Source of the DNA: Candidatus Gastranaerophilales bacterium | GTDB taxonomy: Bacteria; Cyanobacteriota; Vampirovibrionia; Gastranaerophilales; Gastranaerophilaceae | Direction: 5' to 3' | Length of the DNA stretch: 64,000 bases | Assembly: GCA_944324315.1 (NCBI GenBank) | Contig: CALUVW010000001.1 | Span: 62,001 to 126,000, forward strand | In this document: piece after piece, positions 1 through 8,057 of the stretch | How the letters are laid out: each line of letters starts with the position of its first letter | How positions within the stretch are numbered: position 1 is the stretch's first letter | The notes under the pieces: model-generated | Databases searched by the model: none | Told to the model about the DNA's origin: nothing | Seen by the model: only the letters and a program-made list of their open reading frames with translations | Made by a program: the position numbers and the translations under genes

Positions 1-851
1 TGATTTGTACCTCCCAAATCAGGAAGCCAGGTCTGAATATAAGTATTTTTTAATCCCCAATCTCTTATAGCGGAATTTACCTGCGGCATTGCACCCAGCT
101 TTGAAATAAGCATGTTTGTCGCAGAATTGTCAGATTCCGTAATCATCATTCGGGCAAGAGTGTCAATTGAATAACGTGAATTTGCCGCCTTGAACTGTAA
201 ACTTCCAGAACCTTCAGTTCTGTAATATTCAGTCAAAGGCATTTCATCATAAATTGTAAGATCATTTCGTTCAAGCGAACGGAAAAGTTCAACAAGCACA
301 GGAAGTTTAATTATACTTGCTGTCGGAAAGATTTCATTTGCGTTAATATCTGCAAAATTACCGTTCTGATAATCCCATACATAAATAGACGGATGAATAG
401 AAGGATACAGCGCCGCAAGATTTTTCAACTGACTTTCCAGTCCTGTAAGTTCCTTACCTTCTACAGGCACATCCATCAATGGCTTTTTAGTTTCAGCACC
501 TTCAAGAGATCTCTGTCCCAAAAACCAATGGTTAGAAAGATAATTTGAAGTCGGGAACAAAAGTTTATAATAATCAGCCCTTACTTCTTTATATGGAGTC
601 GGATTAAACATTAGCTTTGTGACTCTGTTAAACCCGTACGGCAAAACGGTAAACCCTAAAAGTGAAACAAATGCAACAGAAATAATTCTGTGAATTAAAT
701 TGTTACGTGCAACTTTTTTAGTATTAACAGTATGTCTCACACGAACAGGTTCATGGACTACTTTTACAGAAGCCGAATTAGTGTAAGTTGTATTATAATA
801 ATTAATCCTGTATTGCCGCCTGTCATACTGTCGTCTTGCTAATTCCGGCAT
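1..851 (-). CDS. Class A beta-lactamase-like serine hydrolase (partial, 3' end outside window)
   Basis: The reverse strand reads open from an ATG at 851 to the window edge, so the C-terminus is missing. After a basic N-terminus there is one membrane anchor (about residues 52-70, IIHR-ISVAFVSLLGF region). The serine-hydrolase motifs follow in order: SIIK within TASIIKLPVLVEL is the S-x-x-K active site, and SDN within TESDNSATN is the second motif. This is the class A beta-lactamase / PBP-like fold; the KTG motif would lie beyond the edge. The anchor predicts an enzyme facing the periplasm. Whether it hydrolyses beta-lactams or acts on peptidoglycan cannot be decided here. A GGGAGGA ribosome-binding site lies just upstream. 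The next gene is divergent. Confidence 0.85.
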   Translation of the reverse strand, partial: MPELARRQYDRRQYRINYYNTTYTNSASVKVVHEPVRVRHTVNTKKVARNNLIHRIISVAFVSLLGFTVLPYGFNRVTKLMFNPTPYKEVRADYYKLLFPTSNYLSNHWFLGQRSLEGAETKKPLMDVPVEGKELTGLESQLKNLAALYPSIHPSIYVWDYQNGNFADINANEIFPTASIIKLPVLVELFRSLERNDLTIYDEMPLTEYYRTEGSGSLQFKAANSRYSIDTLARMMITESDNSATNMLISKLGAMPQVNSAIRDWGLKNTYIQTWLPDLGGTN

Positions 852-984
852 AAAACAAATTTCCTCCCACAGGGTTTCAAGTAATTATATTTTACTTTAC
901 ATAAATTTAATTGGCAAGTCACTTTACATTTTTTTAAGATATAATAATGGAAGATAAGAAGGACGATAGGAGGGTAAACTGTTT

Positions 985-1296
985 ATGTCAGAAGATTGCA
1001 TTTTTTGTAAAATAATTAACGGGGATTTTAATACAGAATTTGTGTATGAAAACGAATATGTTGTGGTATTCAAAGATATCAACCCGAAAGCATCTGTACA
1101 TCTGCTTGTTGTTCCGAGAGTTCATGTTTCATCATTAAATGAGCTTGAGGACAAAAATCTTATGGGTGAATTGTTAGCGGCTGTCAGAGAAACAACTAAA
1201 AAAATAGGTTTAAAATCATATAAAACCTTGATTAATACAGGTAAAGAAGCAGGACAGGAAGTTTTTCACCTGCATATACATATTCTTGCAGATTAA
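985..1296 (+). CDS. HIT-family nucleotide hydrolase
   Basis: A 103-residue histidine-triad protein. The N-terminal CIFCKIINGDF is the usual HIT opening with the CxxC pair, and the catalytic triad HLHIHIL is at the extreme C-terminus. HIT proteins of this group (HINT/PKCI-like) hydrolyse AMP-lysine-type phosphoramidates and related nucleotides in the cytosol. The protein stops two residues after the triad, about ten residues earlier than the usual GGR-containing tail, so the last strand is missing or this lineage uses a shorter form. The ATG at 985 has an AGGAGG site upstream. It is not in an obvious operon: the next gene starts about 100 bp later with its own Shine-Dalgarno. Confidence 0.9.
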   Translation: MSEDCIFCKIINGDFNTEFVYENEYVVVFKDINPKASVHLLVVPRVHVSSLNELEDKNLMGELLAAVRETTKKIGLKSYKTLINTGKEAGQEVFHLHIHILAD

Positions 1297-1403
1297 ATTC
1301 AATGTAACAAAATATTAAAAATTCTAATATATCTCTAAAGAAAAAATTTTTTCTGTCGTAACACCTAAATGTATGTAGCCAGAGAAATTTAAAAGGAGTA
1401 TTT

Positions 1404-3279
1404 ATGGTAAAAGACATTAAAATGTTAGGTGCAAGGTTAGACAAAGAAAATATTAAATTGAGCAAGGAGTTGCCCCCCCCCCGACTGGTCAAAAGGCTGT
1501 CCTGAACGTATTTCAAGGCAAGTTGCCAATTACAGAAGATGTTAAAGATTTTCTTTCTTTATTTGATACAAAAAAAGACGGAATTATTGACGAAAAAGAA
1601 ATTATTACACTAAACAAAGTATTAAATGATCATGCCGGTAAAGACAAAGTTCTTGATAAGAATGAACTTTTACAAATATTTGGTCTTACACCGCAGTCAA
1701 AAAATGCAGATAAAATTTTTGAACAGTTTCAAACTGTTGTCCAAAGAGCTTCAAAATATTCTTCTCAAACCACAAAAACACTTGACCAAACAGGAAAGAA
1801 CACCGTACAGTAAACACATTTGAAGCAGATGGCAAAACTATAAAAACAAGCGAAAAAAGTTATTATAAAAGAGGCGCCCTGCATAAAGATTATTACGAAG
1901 GTGCAAATCTTCAAAACAGACTTAACTATTTACCATCTGAAAGAACAGTATATGAAGATGATGGAAAAAACATTAAACAGGTTATTAAAAACCAGTTTAA
2001 TGAAAACGGCATTTTAATAGGACGTGAAGAATACAACAAAGACGGAAAACTTGTTGATAAAAAAGATTTCTCCAAAGTCGACGGTCATTTTGATGCATCA
2101 TATCAGGGTGGAAGAGGCGACTGCTACCTTCTTGCTGCAATAAACAGTTTAAGTGAAACAGAAGCAGGAGAAAAACTTCTTCAGCAAAATGTCAAGGAAA
2201 ATAAGGACGGAACTTATACAATAAACTTTCCAGGAGTAGCAATCGCACGTAAAACTTTAATCAGCGGCGAAGGTGGTGCAAATGTCCCGACAAAAGACGG
2301 TAAAAAATTGAAAAAACTTCCTGAAAATAAAGTCCATCTGACAGGAAATTATACAATAACACCAGAAGAACTTGAAGAAGCCTCAAAACTTGCAGGTAAA
2401 AAGTATTCCTCGGGAGATAAAGATGTTCTGCTTCTTGAACTGGCCTACGAAAAATACAGAGACGAAGTAATGGATACAATTGAGGATAACAATATAAAAC
2501 AAGAACAAACGCTCTATATAGCAGGACTTGATATGGGCTCCCAAACTGATAAAGGCGACTATTTAAGTGGTGGCGGATGCGACTCTGCAATATTTATACT
2601 GACAGGCAAACAAGCTGAGGCATATAATGTAAGCTCTAAAAATAAACCTGTATGCTACGTCGATTCCGACTTTAACATGCATGTACCGGATGAAAATAAC
2701 ATTATAAATAAAAAAGCAATGGCTGTGCACACAACTGTAGACGGAGCAGGAAGAAATGATAATCTGGATAAACTTCTTGATAAATTACGCCAAGACTCAA
2801 AAGACGGTAAAGTTGATAACTATGCAGCCACAGCAAGTTTTAAAGTTTCAAGTCAGGAAGTAAACGGTAAAATAATAGGAGGCGGCGGTCATGGACTTAG
2901 TGTTCTTAAAGTTACAGATGATACTGTAACCCTCTCAAATCCTTGGAGTCCGGAAGATCACATTGAAATGTCAATTGATGATTTCAAAAAATCATCATTC
3001 CACATGTCTTTAACAAAAGTAAACGAGAAATCAACAAATACGATAAATAAACCAAATTACACTATTCCAAAAGGTATGGGTTATACAACAATGATTAAAA
3101 ATGCATTAATAAAACAAGGAATTGAAGCAACAAAAGAAAATATTCAAAAAGCAAAAGCACAGTTTGAACAAGTAAATCCTGACGCAGTACACACATATAA
3201 CGGGAAAAAAGAAGCCTGGAAGGGTAATAAATTCCTTTATGTAAATGCGCAGGTATTTATACCAAACTTTAAATTATAA
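1404..3279 (+). pseudogene. EF-hand/calpain-like cysteine protease gene with two frameshifts
   Basis: ATG 1404 has an AAGGAG site but its frame stops at 1503-1505, after a run of ten C (1473-1482). Eleven or eight C would put it in frame with 1506-1810, which encodes an EF-hand loop (DTKKDGIIDEKE) and a weaker second one. A second shift near 1786-1811 is needed to enter the frame that then runs open to 3279. That part carries a calpain (C2) catalytic triad: Cys in QGGRGDCYLLAAI (codon 2122-2124), His in GGGGHGLSV (2890-2892) and Asn in SNPWS (2938-2940). The C-terminal 60 residues (GNKFLYVNAQVFIP) look LysM-like. No signal peptide is visible. Bacterial calpain-like proteases with calcium-binding motifs are known; the substrate is unknown. 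Either a recent pseudogene, a phase-variable gene caught off, or assembly errors. Confidence 0.75.
1473..1482 (+). repeat. Poly-C tract of ten inside the calpain-like gene
   Basis: Ten consecutive C bases in codons 24-27 of the frame that starts at 1404. Such a G/C run is very unlike the AT-rich surroundings. Only length 8 or 11 restores the reading frame, which is how simple-repeat contingency loci switch. An equally long run occurs at 28092-28101. Confidence 0.9.
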
Positions 3280-3317
3280 TATGTTTATTATATAATCATC
3301 CCATAATCATCAAGATG

Positions 3318-3363
3318 TTTTGTCATCCTGAATTTATTATTTAATAAATACAGGGTGACAAAA
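3318..3363. repeat. Intergenic inverted repeat, GTCATCCTGAA family
   Basis: TTTTGTCATCCTG ... CAGGGTGACAAAA forms a long imperfect hairpin with arms of roughly 20 bases. Related elements lie at 15205-15270, 39037-39096 and around 60960-60990, all between genes. It could also act as a transcription end for the preceding gene. Confidence 0.7.
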
Positions 3364-3390
3364 TATTAGTTTAAAAGAAAGGAACATAAA

Positions 3391-4242
3391 ATGAAAAACG
3401 GAATAGAAAACGGATATTACCATGAAATTACACCTGCAGGCTTCGGGATTGCTATAAAAGCAGGAAAAGTTTTATTTTCAAAGCAATCAGATTTCCAGAA
3501 AGTAGAAGTGTTTGAAACAGACTCTGATTTAGGCAGAGTTTTAACTCTTGATGATTTAATGATGACAACGGAAGGCGATGAATATCATTACCATGAAATG
3601 ATTTCACATATTCCAATGATGCACCACAAAAATCCTGAAAGTGTCCTTGTAATAGGCGGCGGCGACGGCGGTACGGTTAGAGAAGTACTTAAACACAAAT
3701 CAGTTAAAAAAGTTGTACTGGCTGAAATTGATGAAATGGTAATTGAGGCTTGTAAAGAATTTTTACCCACAATTTCATGCGGACTTTCTGACCCGAGAGT
3801 TGAAATAAAAGTCGGCGATGCTATTGAATTTATTAAAGATAAAAAGAATGAATACGATATAGTTTTAATTGATTCAACAGATCCTATGGGTCCTGGAGAA
3901 GGATTGTTTACGGAAGAGTTTTACACAAACGTAAAAAATTCTCTTAAAAAAGGCGGAATTGTTGCTGCACAATCAGAAAGTCCGTTTGTAAACAAAAAAG
4001 AAATCAAAAAAATGTATGATTTATTGAAAAAAGTATTTCCTGTCTGTTCGACATATACTTCAAATATTCCGACCTACCCCGGCGGTTACTGGGCTTGGGC
4101 ATTTTGTTCGGTTGATGTTGAACCTCTTTCGTATTTTGCACAGGACAGATATGAAGATATTGTAAAAACGTGTAAAATATATAACAAAGATTACCACAAT
4201 GCACGTTTTGCACTGCCAAACTATTTGAAAGAATTACTGTAG
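3391..4242 (+). CDS. speE: Spermidine synthase (polyamine aminopropyltransferase)
   Basis: A 283-residue cytosolic enzyme that transfers aminopropyl from decarboxylated S-adenosylmethionine to putrescine. The N-terminal beta-sheet domain is followed by the Rossmann fold with GGGDGG at residues 89-94, an acidic AEIDE after strand 2, GDA, and the catalytic IDSTDP at 160-165. Length is normal for the family. An AAAGGAA site precedes the ATG. No speD or arginine/ornithine decarboxylase is adjacent, so the substrate supply is encoded elsewhere. It appears to be a single-gene unit between two intergenic repeats. Confidence 0.95.
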   Translation: MKNGIENGYYHEITPAGFGIAIKAGKVLFSKQSDFQKVEVFETDSDLGRVLTLDDLMMTTEGDEYHYHEMISHIPMMHHKNPESVLVIGGGDGGTVREVLKHKSVKKVVLAEIDEMVIEACKEFLPTISCGLSDPRVEIKVGDAIEFIKDKKNEYDIVLIDSTDPMGPGEGLFTEEFYTNVKNSLKKGGIVAAQSESPFVNKKEIKKMYDLLKKVFPVCSTYTSNIPTYPGGYWAWAFCSVDVEPLSYFAQDRYEDIVKTCKIYNKDYHNARFALPNYLKELL

Positions 4243-4347
4243 AAGATGTAAAGATGCATAGACGTCAAGATGCCTAGTCCGTTTGGTGCGCAAAGCGCGC
4301 GTAAAAGACTTTGCCTCTATTCATCTAAGCCTCTTTGCATCTGCTTG
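4243..4347. repeat. Intergenic repeat with inverted ends (AAGATGTAAAGATGCATAGA family)
   Basis: Immediately after speE, AGATGCATAGACG near 4250 is mirrored by CTTTGCATCT near 4330-4340, with an inner TGCGCAAAGCGCGC hairpin. The left end shares about 20 bases (GAAGATGTAAAGATGCATAG) with 44508-44527. It looks like a small mobile or REP-like element, and may also end speE transcription because T-rich sequence follows. Confidence 0.5.
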
Positions 4348-4392
4348 TTTTTTTATGTTAAAATATACACATATTAATTGTGAGGGAGAAAA

Positions 4393-5766
4393 ATGTCAGT
4401 CATCATAATGATTTTGCTTATAGGACTTTTAATTCTTGTCCATGAACTCGGACATTTGTTAACTGCTTTGCTTTTCAAGGTTAAAGTTGACAAATTCGGC
4501 ATAGGTCTGCCGATTGGTCCGACGCTCTGGGAAAAGAAAGTCGGGAATATTACCCTTATTGTTCATGCATTTTTATTCGGCGGCTATGTTTCATTTCCTG
4601 ACGATGACAAGGAATCAGATCTTCCGCAAAATTCTCCCGAACGTTTGATGAACAAACCTGCTTGGCAGAGAGCAATTATATTTTCTGCCGGAGTTATGGC
4701 AAATGTAATTTGTGCTTATGTGCTTGTACTTTTGACGGCATTACTGTGGGGACACCTTCCATCCGGACATTTTGATACATACGTAAAAGATATTGTTGCC
4801 GAAAAAGATGCCAGCGTTTGGCAATCAGGCATGCAAAAAGGTGACAAAATCATAGAAATTAACGGTTCACCTGTCGACAGAAAATACACATTAAATCTTT
4901 ATGCAATGTATAGTGCCTCTTTTGATGGCAAGGTCAATGCAACTCAAGCAGAACAAAATTTTGAAAAGTTAAAAAAATTAAATCCTGCGCTTAAAAAAGA
5001 TGAAATTATCTCCAAAGGTATCACTGTCAAATTACCGGCGCAACAGGATGAAGGTAAAACAATTCTAAGTAAAAATGTTTTAAATGTTGTTGAATTATAC
5101 AATCCAAAAGAAACAAAATTATCAGATGTACAAATTAAATTGCGTGATAAATTAACAGGTAAATATTTTATTGATGCTGACGGAACATACACTCTCAATG
5201 ATCTTGCTTATGCATTCACAGACGGCAGAAAACCTCTGGAAATCAAAGTTTTACGCAATAATAAAATTATCCCCTTAAAAACAATCTATTCAAACAAAGA
5301 CGGTTTAATAGGAATTACCTACGAACAAAAGGAAACCCTGGTAAAAATAACAGGAATAAAATCAGCATTATGTGAAAGTTACAATTATATATATAATGAA
5401 ACAAAATCAATGTTAATTGTCTTGAAGCAATTATTTACAGGCAAAATTCCGTTAAAAAATATGCATGGAGTTGTACTTATTACCAAAATGGGTGGTGATA
5501 TTATAAACAGCGACGGAATTTTCTACGGCATATTGTTAACAGCCGTAATATCAATGAATCTGGCAATTTTAAATATCTTGCCTATACCAGCGCTTGACGG
5601 CGGGCATTTATTATTTTTACTAATTGAAAAAATTCAGGGGAAACCTGTTGATGAAGAAGTCTCAAACAAAATAATGACAGTCTTTTTCTCACTGTTAATA
5701 CTTCTTCTGGTATTTGTATTATTCAACGATATATACGTACTGGTCAAACCTTTGTTTGTGAAATAA
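4393..5766 (+). CDS. rseP: Site-2 zinc metalloprotease, RseP family
   Basis: A 457-residue multi-pass inner-membrane protease. The first membrane helix carries HELGH at residues 17-21 (zinc ligands and catalytic Glu) and the C-terminal helix carries LDGGH at 401-405, the second catalytic motif. A PDZ-like domain (about residues 130-330, with VWQSGMQKGDKIIEINGSPV) sits between them and is longer than in E. coli. Family members cut membrane-bound regulators or remnant signal peptides. There is no dxr, cdsA or bamA next to it, unlike the common arrangement; dxr is 30 kb away in this window. A GAGGGAG site precedes the ATG. Confidence 0.93.
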   Translation: MSVIIMILLIGLLILVHELGHLLTALLFKVKVDKFGIGLPIGPTLWEKKVGNITLIVHAFLFGGYVSFPDDDKESDLPQNSPERLMNKPAWQRAIIFSAGVMANVICAYVLVLLTALLWGHLPSGHFDTYVKDIVAEKDASVWQSGMQKGDKIIEINGSPVDRKYTLNLYAMYSASFDGKVNATQAEQNFEKLKKLNPALKKDEIISKGITVKLPAQQDEGKTILSKNVLNVVELYNPKETKLSDVQIKLRDKLTGKYFIDADGTYTLNDLAYAFTDGRKPLEIKVLRNNKIIPLKTIYSNKDGLIGITYEQKETLVKITGIKSALCESYNYIYNETKSMLIVLKQLFTGKIPLKNMHGVVLITKMGGDIINSDGIFYGILLTAVISMNLAILNILPIPALDGGHLLFLLIEKIQGKPVDEEVSNKIMTVFFSLLILLLVFVLFNDIYVLVKPLFVK

Positions 5767-5792
5767 ATACTTTATGACTTAATGAATTACCT

Positions 5793-5826
5793 AAGCCATT
5801 AGGCACTGTCTAATGGCTTTATTAAA
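5793..5826 (+). terminator. Hairpin terminator after rseP
   Basis: A perfect 10-bp stem AAGCCATTAG / CTAATGGCTT with a 7-base loop, followed by a TTATT stretch. It sits 27 bases after the rseP stop. The T tract is short, so termination strength is uncertain. Confidence 0.65.
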
Positions 5827-5832
5827 CAATAG

Positions 5833-5907
5833 TTTAAAGGTTTAGACTCTGAATCAAAGCAAATTGTATTCAGAATTATTAATGCTTTAGCAAATGAAAA
5901 TAAATAA
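5833..5907 (+). pseudogene. Possible C-terminal remnant of a small XRE-type regulator
   Basis: A 24-codon open stretch without a start (DSESKQIVFRIINALANENK, then TAA). It resembles the last residues of the small regulators in this window, such as the one ending at 31271 (EEIRLIYRILSAF). The rest of the gene is absent. This is a weak call based on resemblance only. Confidence 0.3.
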
Positions 5908-5913
5908 TTTAAT

Positions 5914-6069
5914 CTATTGTTTTTCTCTTTTAGTCATCTGAATTGAAAGATAACTCTCCATACTTAACAAAAAATGATTTAGATCTTCATTTGACAACGA
6001 AACCATTTTTTCAATTAAATCTTTACATTCTAAATTTCTTTCGTCAGCTTCATAAGTTTCATAAAAAAA
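5914..6069 (-). other. In-frame coding-like extension behind the TAG stop of the HEAT-repeat gene
   Basis: Downstream of the TAG at 6070-6072 the same reverse-strand frame stays open for 51 codons to a second TAG at 5914-5916. The residues look protein-like (DLIEKMVSLSNEDLNHFLL). The original protein may have been longer, with a premature stop, or this may be the tail of another decayed gene that is in frame by chance (one in three). Confidence 0.35.
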
Positions 6070-7239
6070 CTATAGTGCCCTAATTATTGCTTTTATATTT
6101 ATATCCGTTACCTTCAATAACGCAACAGTTCTTGCAGTTTCATCAAAGCTGTCTAATTTTTTTAGAACTTCTGCGGTTTTTAGAATAAGTGTCTGGTTAT
6201 TTGATTTTAAAAGTTCTCTAATTGTATATATGTCTTTTGCAAAATCAAGGGCTGTATAAACAAAAGGACTGTTTTCATTTAATTCTTCATTGATATAAGG
6301 TTCAAGTTCTTTATTATTAATGGTTTTTAACAATTTATGAATATCGTTAATTTCATTTTTTGTATCTTTATCTTCATCAAATAAATATTCGTCATTTTCC
6401 GTGAGTGTATTGAATTTTTCTTTTGCGTTCAGTAAAACAACAGCAGCTTTACTGTTATTTGAATAGTGTATAACTTTCTCAAACACCTCGTAGAGTTCAA
6501 AGTCAAAAACAATTGACAAATCTAAAATTTCACCGAGTCCGTTGATAATATAATTTAAAACCAGTAAACCGTCATTACTGTTGTTATCCAGAAGATCAAA
6601 TAAATTTTCAAGATAAGGAATTTCACCGGCTATATTCTCAGCCATAGGAGAATTTTTCATTGTATCAATTATCGCAGGAACAGCGTCTTTATTGCCGTAA
6701 GCAGTTAAAAATTTAACGGCAGCAAGTTTTTCAAAATCATCCCCGTTATTCAATCCGGCAATTGCGAGGTTGTATGATTCTTTAACATTCATAACTCCAA
6801 GGCTAATCGCACAATTTACCGCGAGATACTGATTATCAGAATGAGCATTTTTTCTTAAATACTCAATAGAAAGCGGATCCTGTATATAAGAAAAATATTT
6901 AGCGGCATAGGTCTTTTCTGCAATATTACCATTTTCAAGCTTAGCGAGCATTTCATCTGTTAAATCTTCATCTGCATATTTTACAAGAGAATTAACAATA
7001 AAATTTTCATAAGAAGGAGAATAATATTTCATAAAATACAAAAGATTACGGTAATTATTCCGGTCAACCTCATTACTTAAACGTTGTGCAACATTTTGTT
7101 TTACAAAATAAAAAAGGTAATCGTCATTTTCCACAAGTTCTTTAAACAATTCTGTATCACAATCATTGACAAGATGATTTGCTACTGCTTCATAATCCTT
7201 CTTATTTTTACCGGTAAGTTTTTTTAATTGTTCGTTCAT
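6070..7239 (-). CDS. HEAT-repeat-like protein of unknown function
   Basis: 389 residues, predicted almost entirely alpha-helical and acidic, without signal peptide or membrane segment. Helical pairs such as AEKTYAAKYFSYIQDPLSIEYL, NQYLAVNCAISLGVMNV and DFEKLAAVKFLTAYGNKDAV have the spacing of HEAT/PBS-lyase repeats, which build protein-binding solenoids. The partner is unknown. The gene stands alone, convergent with rseP. Its TAG stop is followed by an in-frame open stretch (see 5914-6069). A second HEAT protein is encoded at 43502. Confidence 0.8.
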   Translation of the reverse strand: MNEQLKKLTGKNKKDYEAVANHLVNDCDTELFKELVENDDYLFYFVKQNVAQRLSNEVDRNNYRNLLYFMKYYSPSYENFIVNSLVKYADEDLTDEMLAKLENGNIAEKTYAAKYFSYIQDPLSIEYLRKNAHSDNQYLAVNCAISLGVMNVKESYNLAIAGLNNGDDFEKLAAVKFLTAYGNKDAVPAIIDTMKNSPMAENIAGEIPYLENLFDLLDNNSNDGLLVLNYIINGLGEILDLSIVFDFELYEVFEKVIHYSNNSKAAVVLLNAKEKFNTLTENDEYLFDEDKDTKNEINDIHKLLKTINNKELEPYINEELNENSPFVYTALDFAKDIYTIRELLKSNNQTLILKTAEVLKKLDSFDETARTVALLKVTDINIKAIIRAL

Positions 7240-7311
7240 AATAAAGTCCTGCTTGCTCTTAATATCTTAACATAAATATATATTTTGTAAAAATAATAAA
7301 CTATATAACAA

Positions 7312-7349
7312 CATGAGGATGAGATACGCGAAGTATCCCCACCCTCATG
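7312..7349. other. Nested intergenic hairpin
   Basis: The outer arms CATGAGG / CCTCATG enclose a perfect GATAC-GCGAA-GTATC hairpin. It sits between the HEAT gene and the DprA-like gene on their shared strand, just after the latter's stop. There is no clear T tract on the reverse strand, so it may be a repeat element or mRNA 3' structure rather than a classic terminator. Confidence 0.45.
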
Positions 7350-7372
7350 ATTTATTACATCCAAACTTTTTA

Positions 7373-7984
7373 CTAATCCAAATAGAATACAGTAATAACT
7401 TTATGCCCTTCTTCAGCGTACTGAACGGCATTATGCAAAGTTTTACTTGTATGAGATAGGAAACAGATTAACTGATTGCAATCGTCAATAATTTCTCTGT
7501 TGCAGACTCTTGATGCATCAGCAAGTGTCATCATTGCACGGTCAGGGTGTTCAACAATATTCGGAACACCTATAAGCTGATTTTGAACGTCTGATGGCTG
7601 CTGGCCGATGGTCTGCGGCAAAATAACTTTTAATTTATCAGGGTTAGCTTTCATAGCACCGCGGATAGCTGCGGCGTTTGTTCCTGAAGAACCGCCTGAT
7701 GTAATGATTGTATTTCCTTGCATTACAAGAGCAGTTGTTAAAGTTTCAATCATCTGCTGGTGAGTAATCGGCAAATTTCGGCTTCCGATTATTGCAATTC
7801 TTTTTGCTGACTGCTGAATTGTTGCAAGTTCCATTGCAAGTTCATCTACTGTATCTGGTGAATCTGACGCCACTGTATCCATATCATCATCAATTGGCAC
7901 TACAATTGAACTTTGTTTTTCTTTATTTTCATCTTCAGATCCCATAAATACATTCATCTTGTCAAATTTCACCATTTTTCTCAC
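7373..7984 (-). CDS. DprA-like (SLOG-fold) nucleotide-binding protein
   Basis: 203 residues with an acidic variable N-terminus (about 1-60) followed by a Rossmann-like domain. IAIIGSRNLPI and TSGGSSGTNAAAIRGAM are the glycine-rich phosphate-binding segments of the DprA/LOG superfamily, and the C-terminus ends in VITVFYLD. Compact proteins with this ending are common in Cyanobacteria, where they are labelled 'DNA recombination-mediator protein A'. True DprA loads RecA on single-stranded DNA during uptake, but this short form lacks the extra domains, so its role is unproven. It is divergent from pcrA with about 70 bp between them. Confidence 0.8.
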   Translation of the reverse strand: MRKMVKFDKMNVFMGSEDENKEKQSSIVVPIDDDMDTVASDSPDTVDELAMELATIQQSAKRIAIIGSRNLPITHQQMIETLTTALVMQGNTIITSGGSSGTNAAAIRGAMKANPDKLKVILPQTIGQQPSDVQNQLIGVPNIVEHPDRAMMTLADASRVCNREIIDDCNQLICFLSHTSKTLHNAVQYAEEGHKVITVFYLD

Positions 7985-8057
7985 TTTCTGATTGCAATCT
8001 TTACGTTTTTAGTTTATGCTGATTATATCACAAAAATTTGATTTTGGGAATAGGGAT

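Noticed and set aside
1232-1516. 94-codon reverse frame across the HIT gene end and C10 tract
   Set aside because: Runs antisense through the HIT 3' end and the start of the calpain-like gene, and its sequence has no protein character beyond the translated poly-G.
2261-2590. 109-codon reverse frame inside the calpain-like gene
   Set aside because: Shadow frame; leucine/tyrosine-rich antisense translation of a clearly conserved forward domain.
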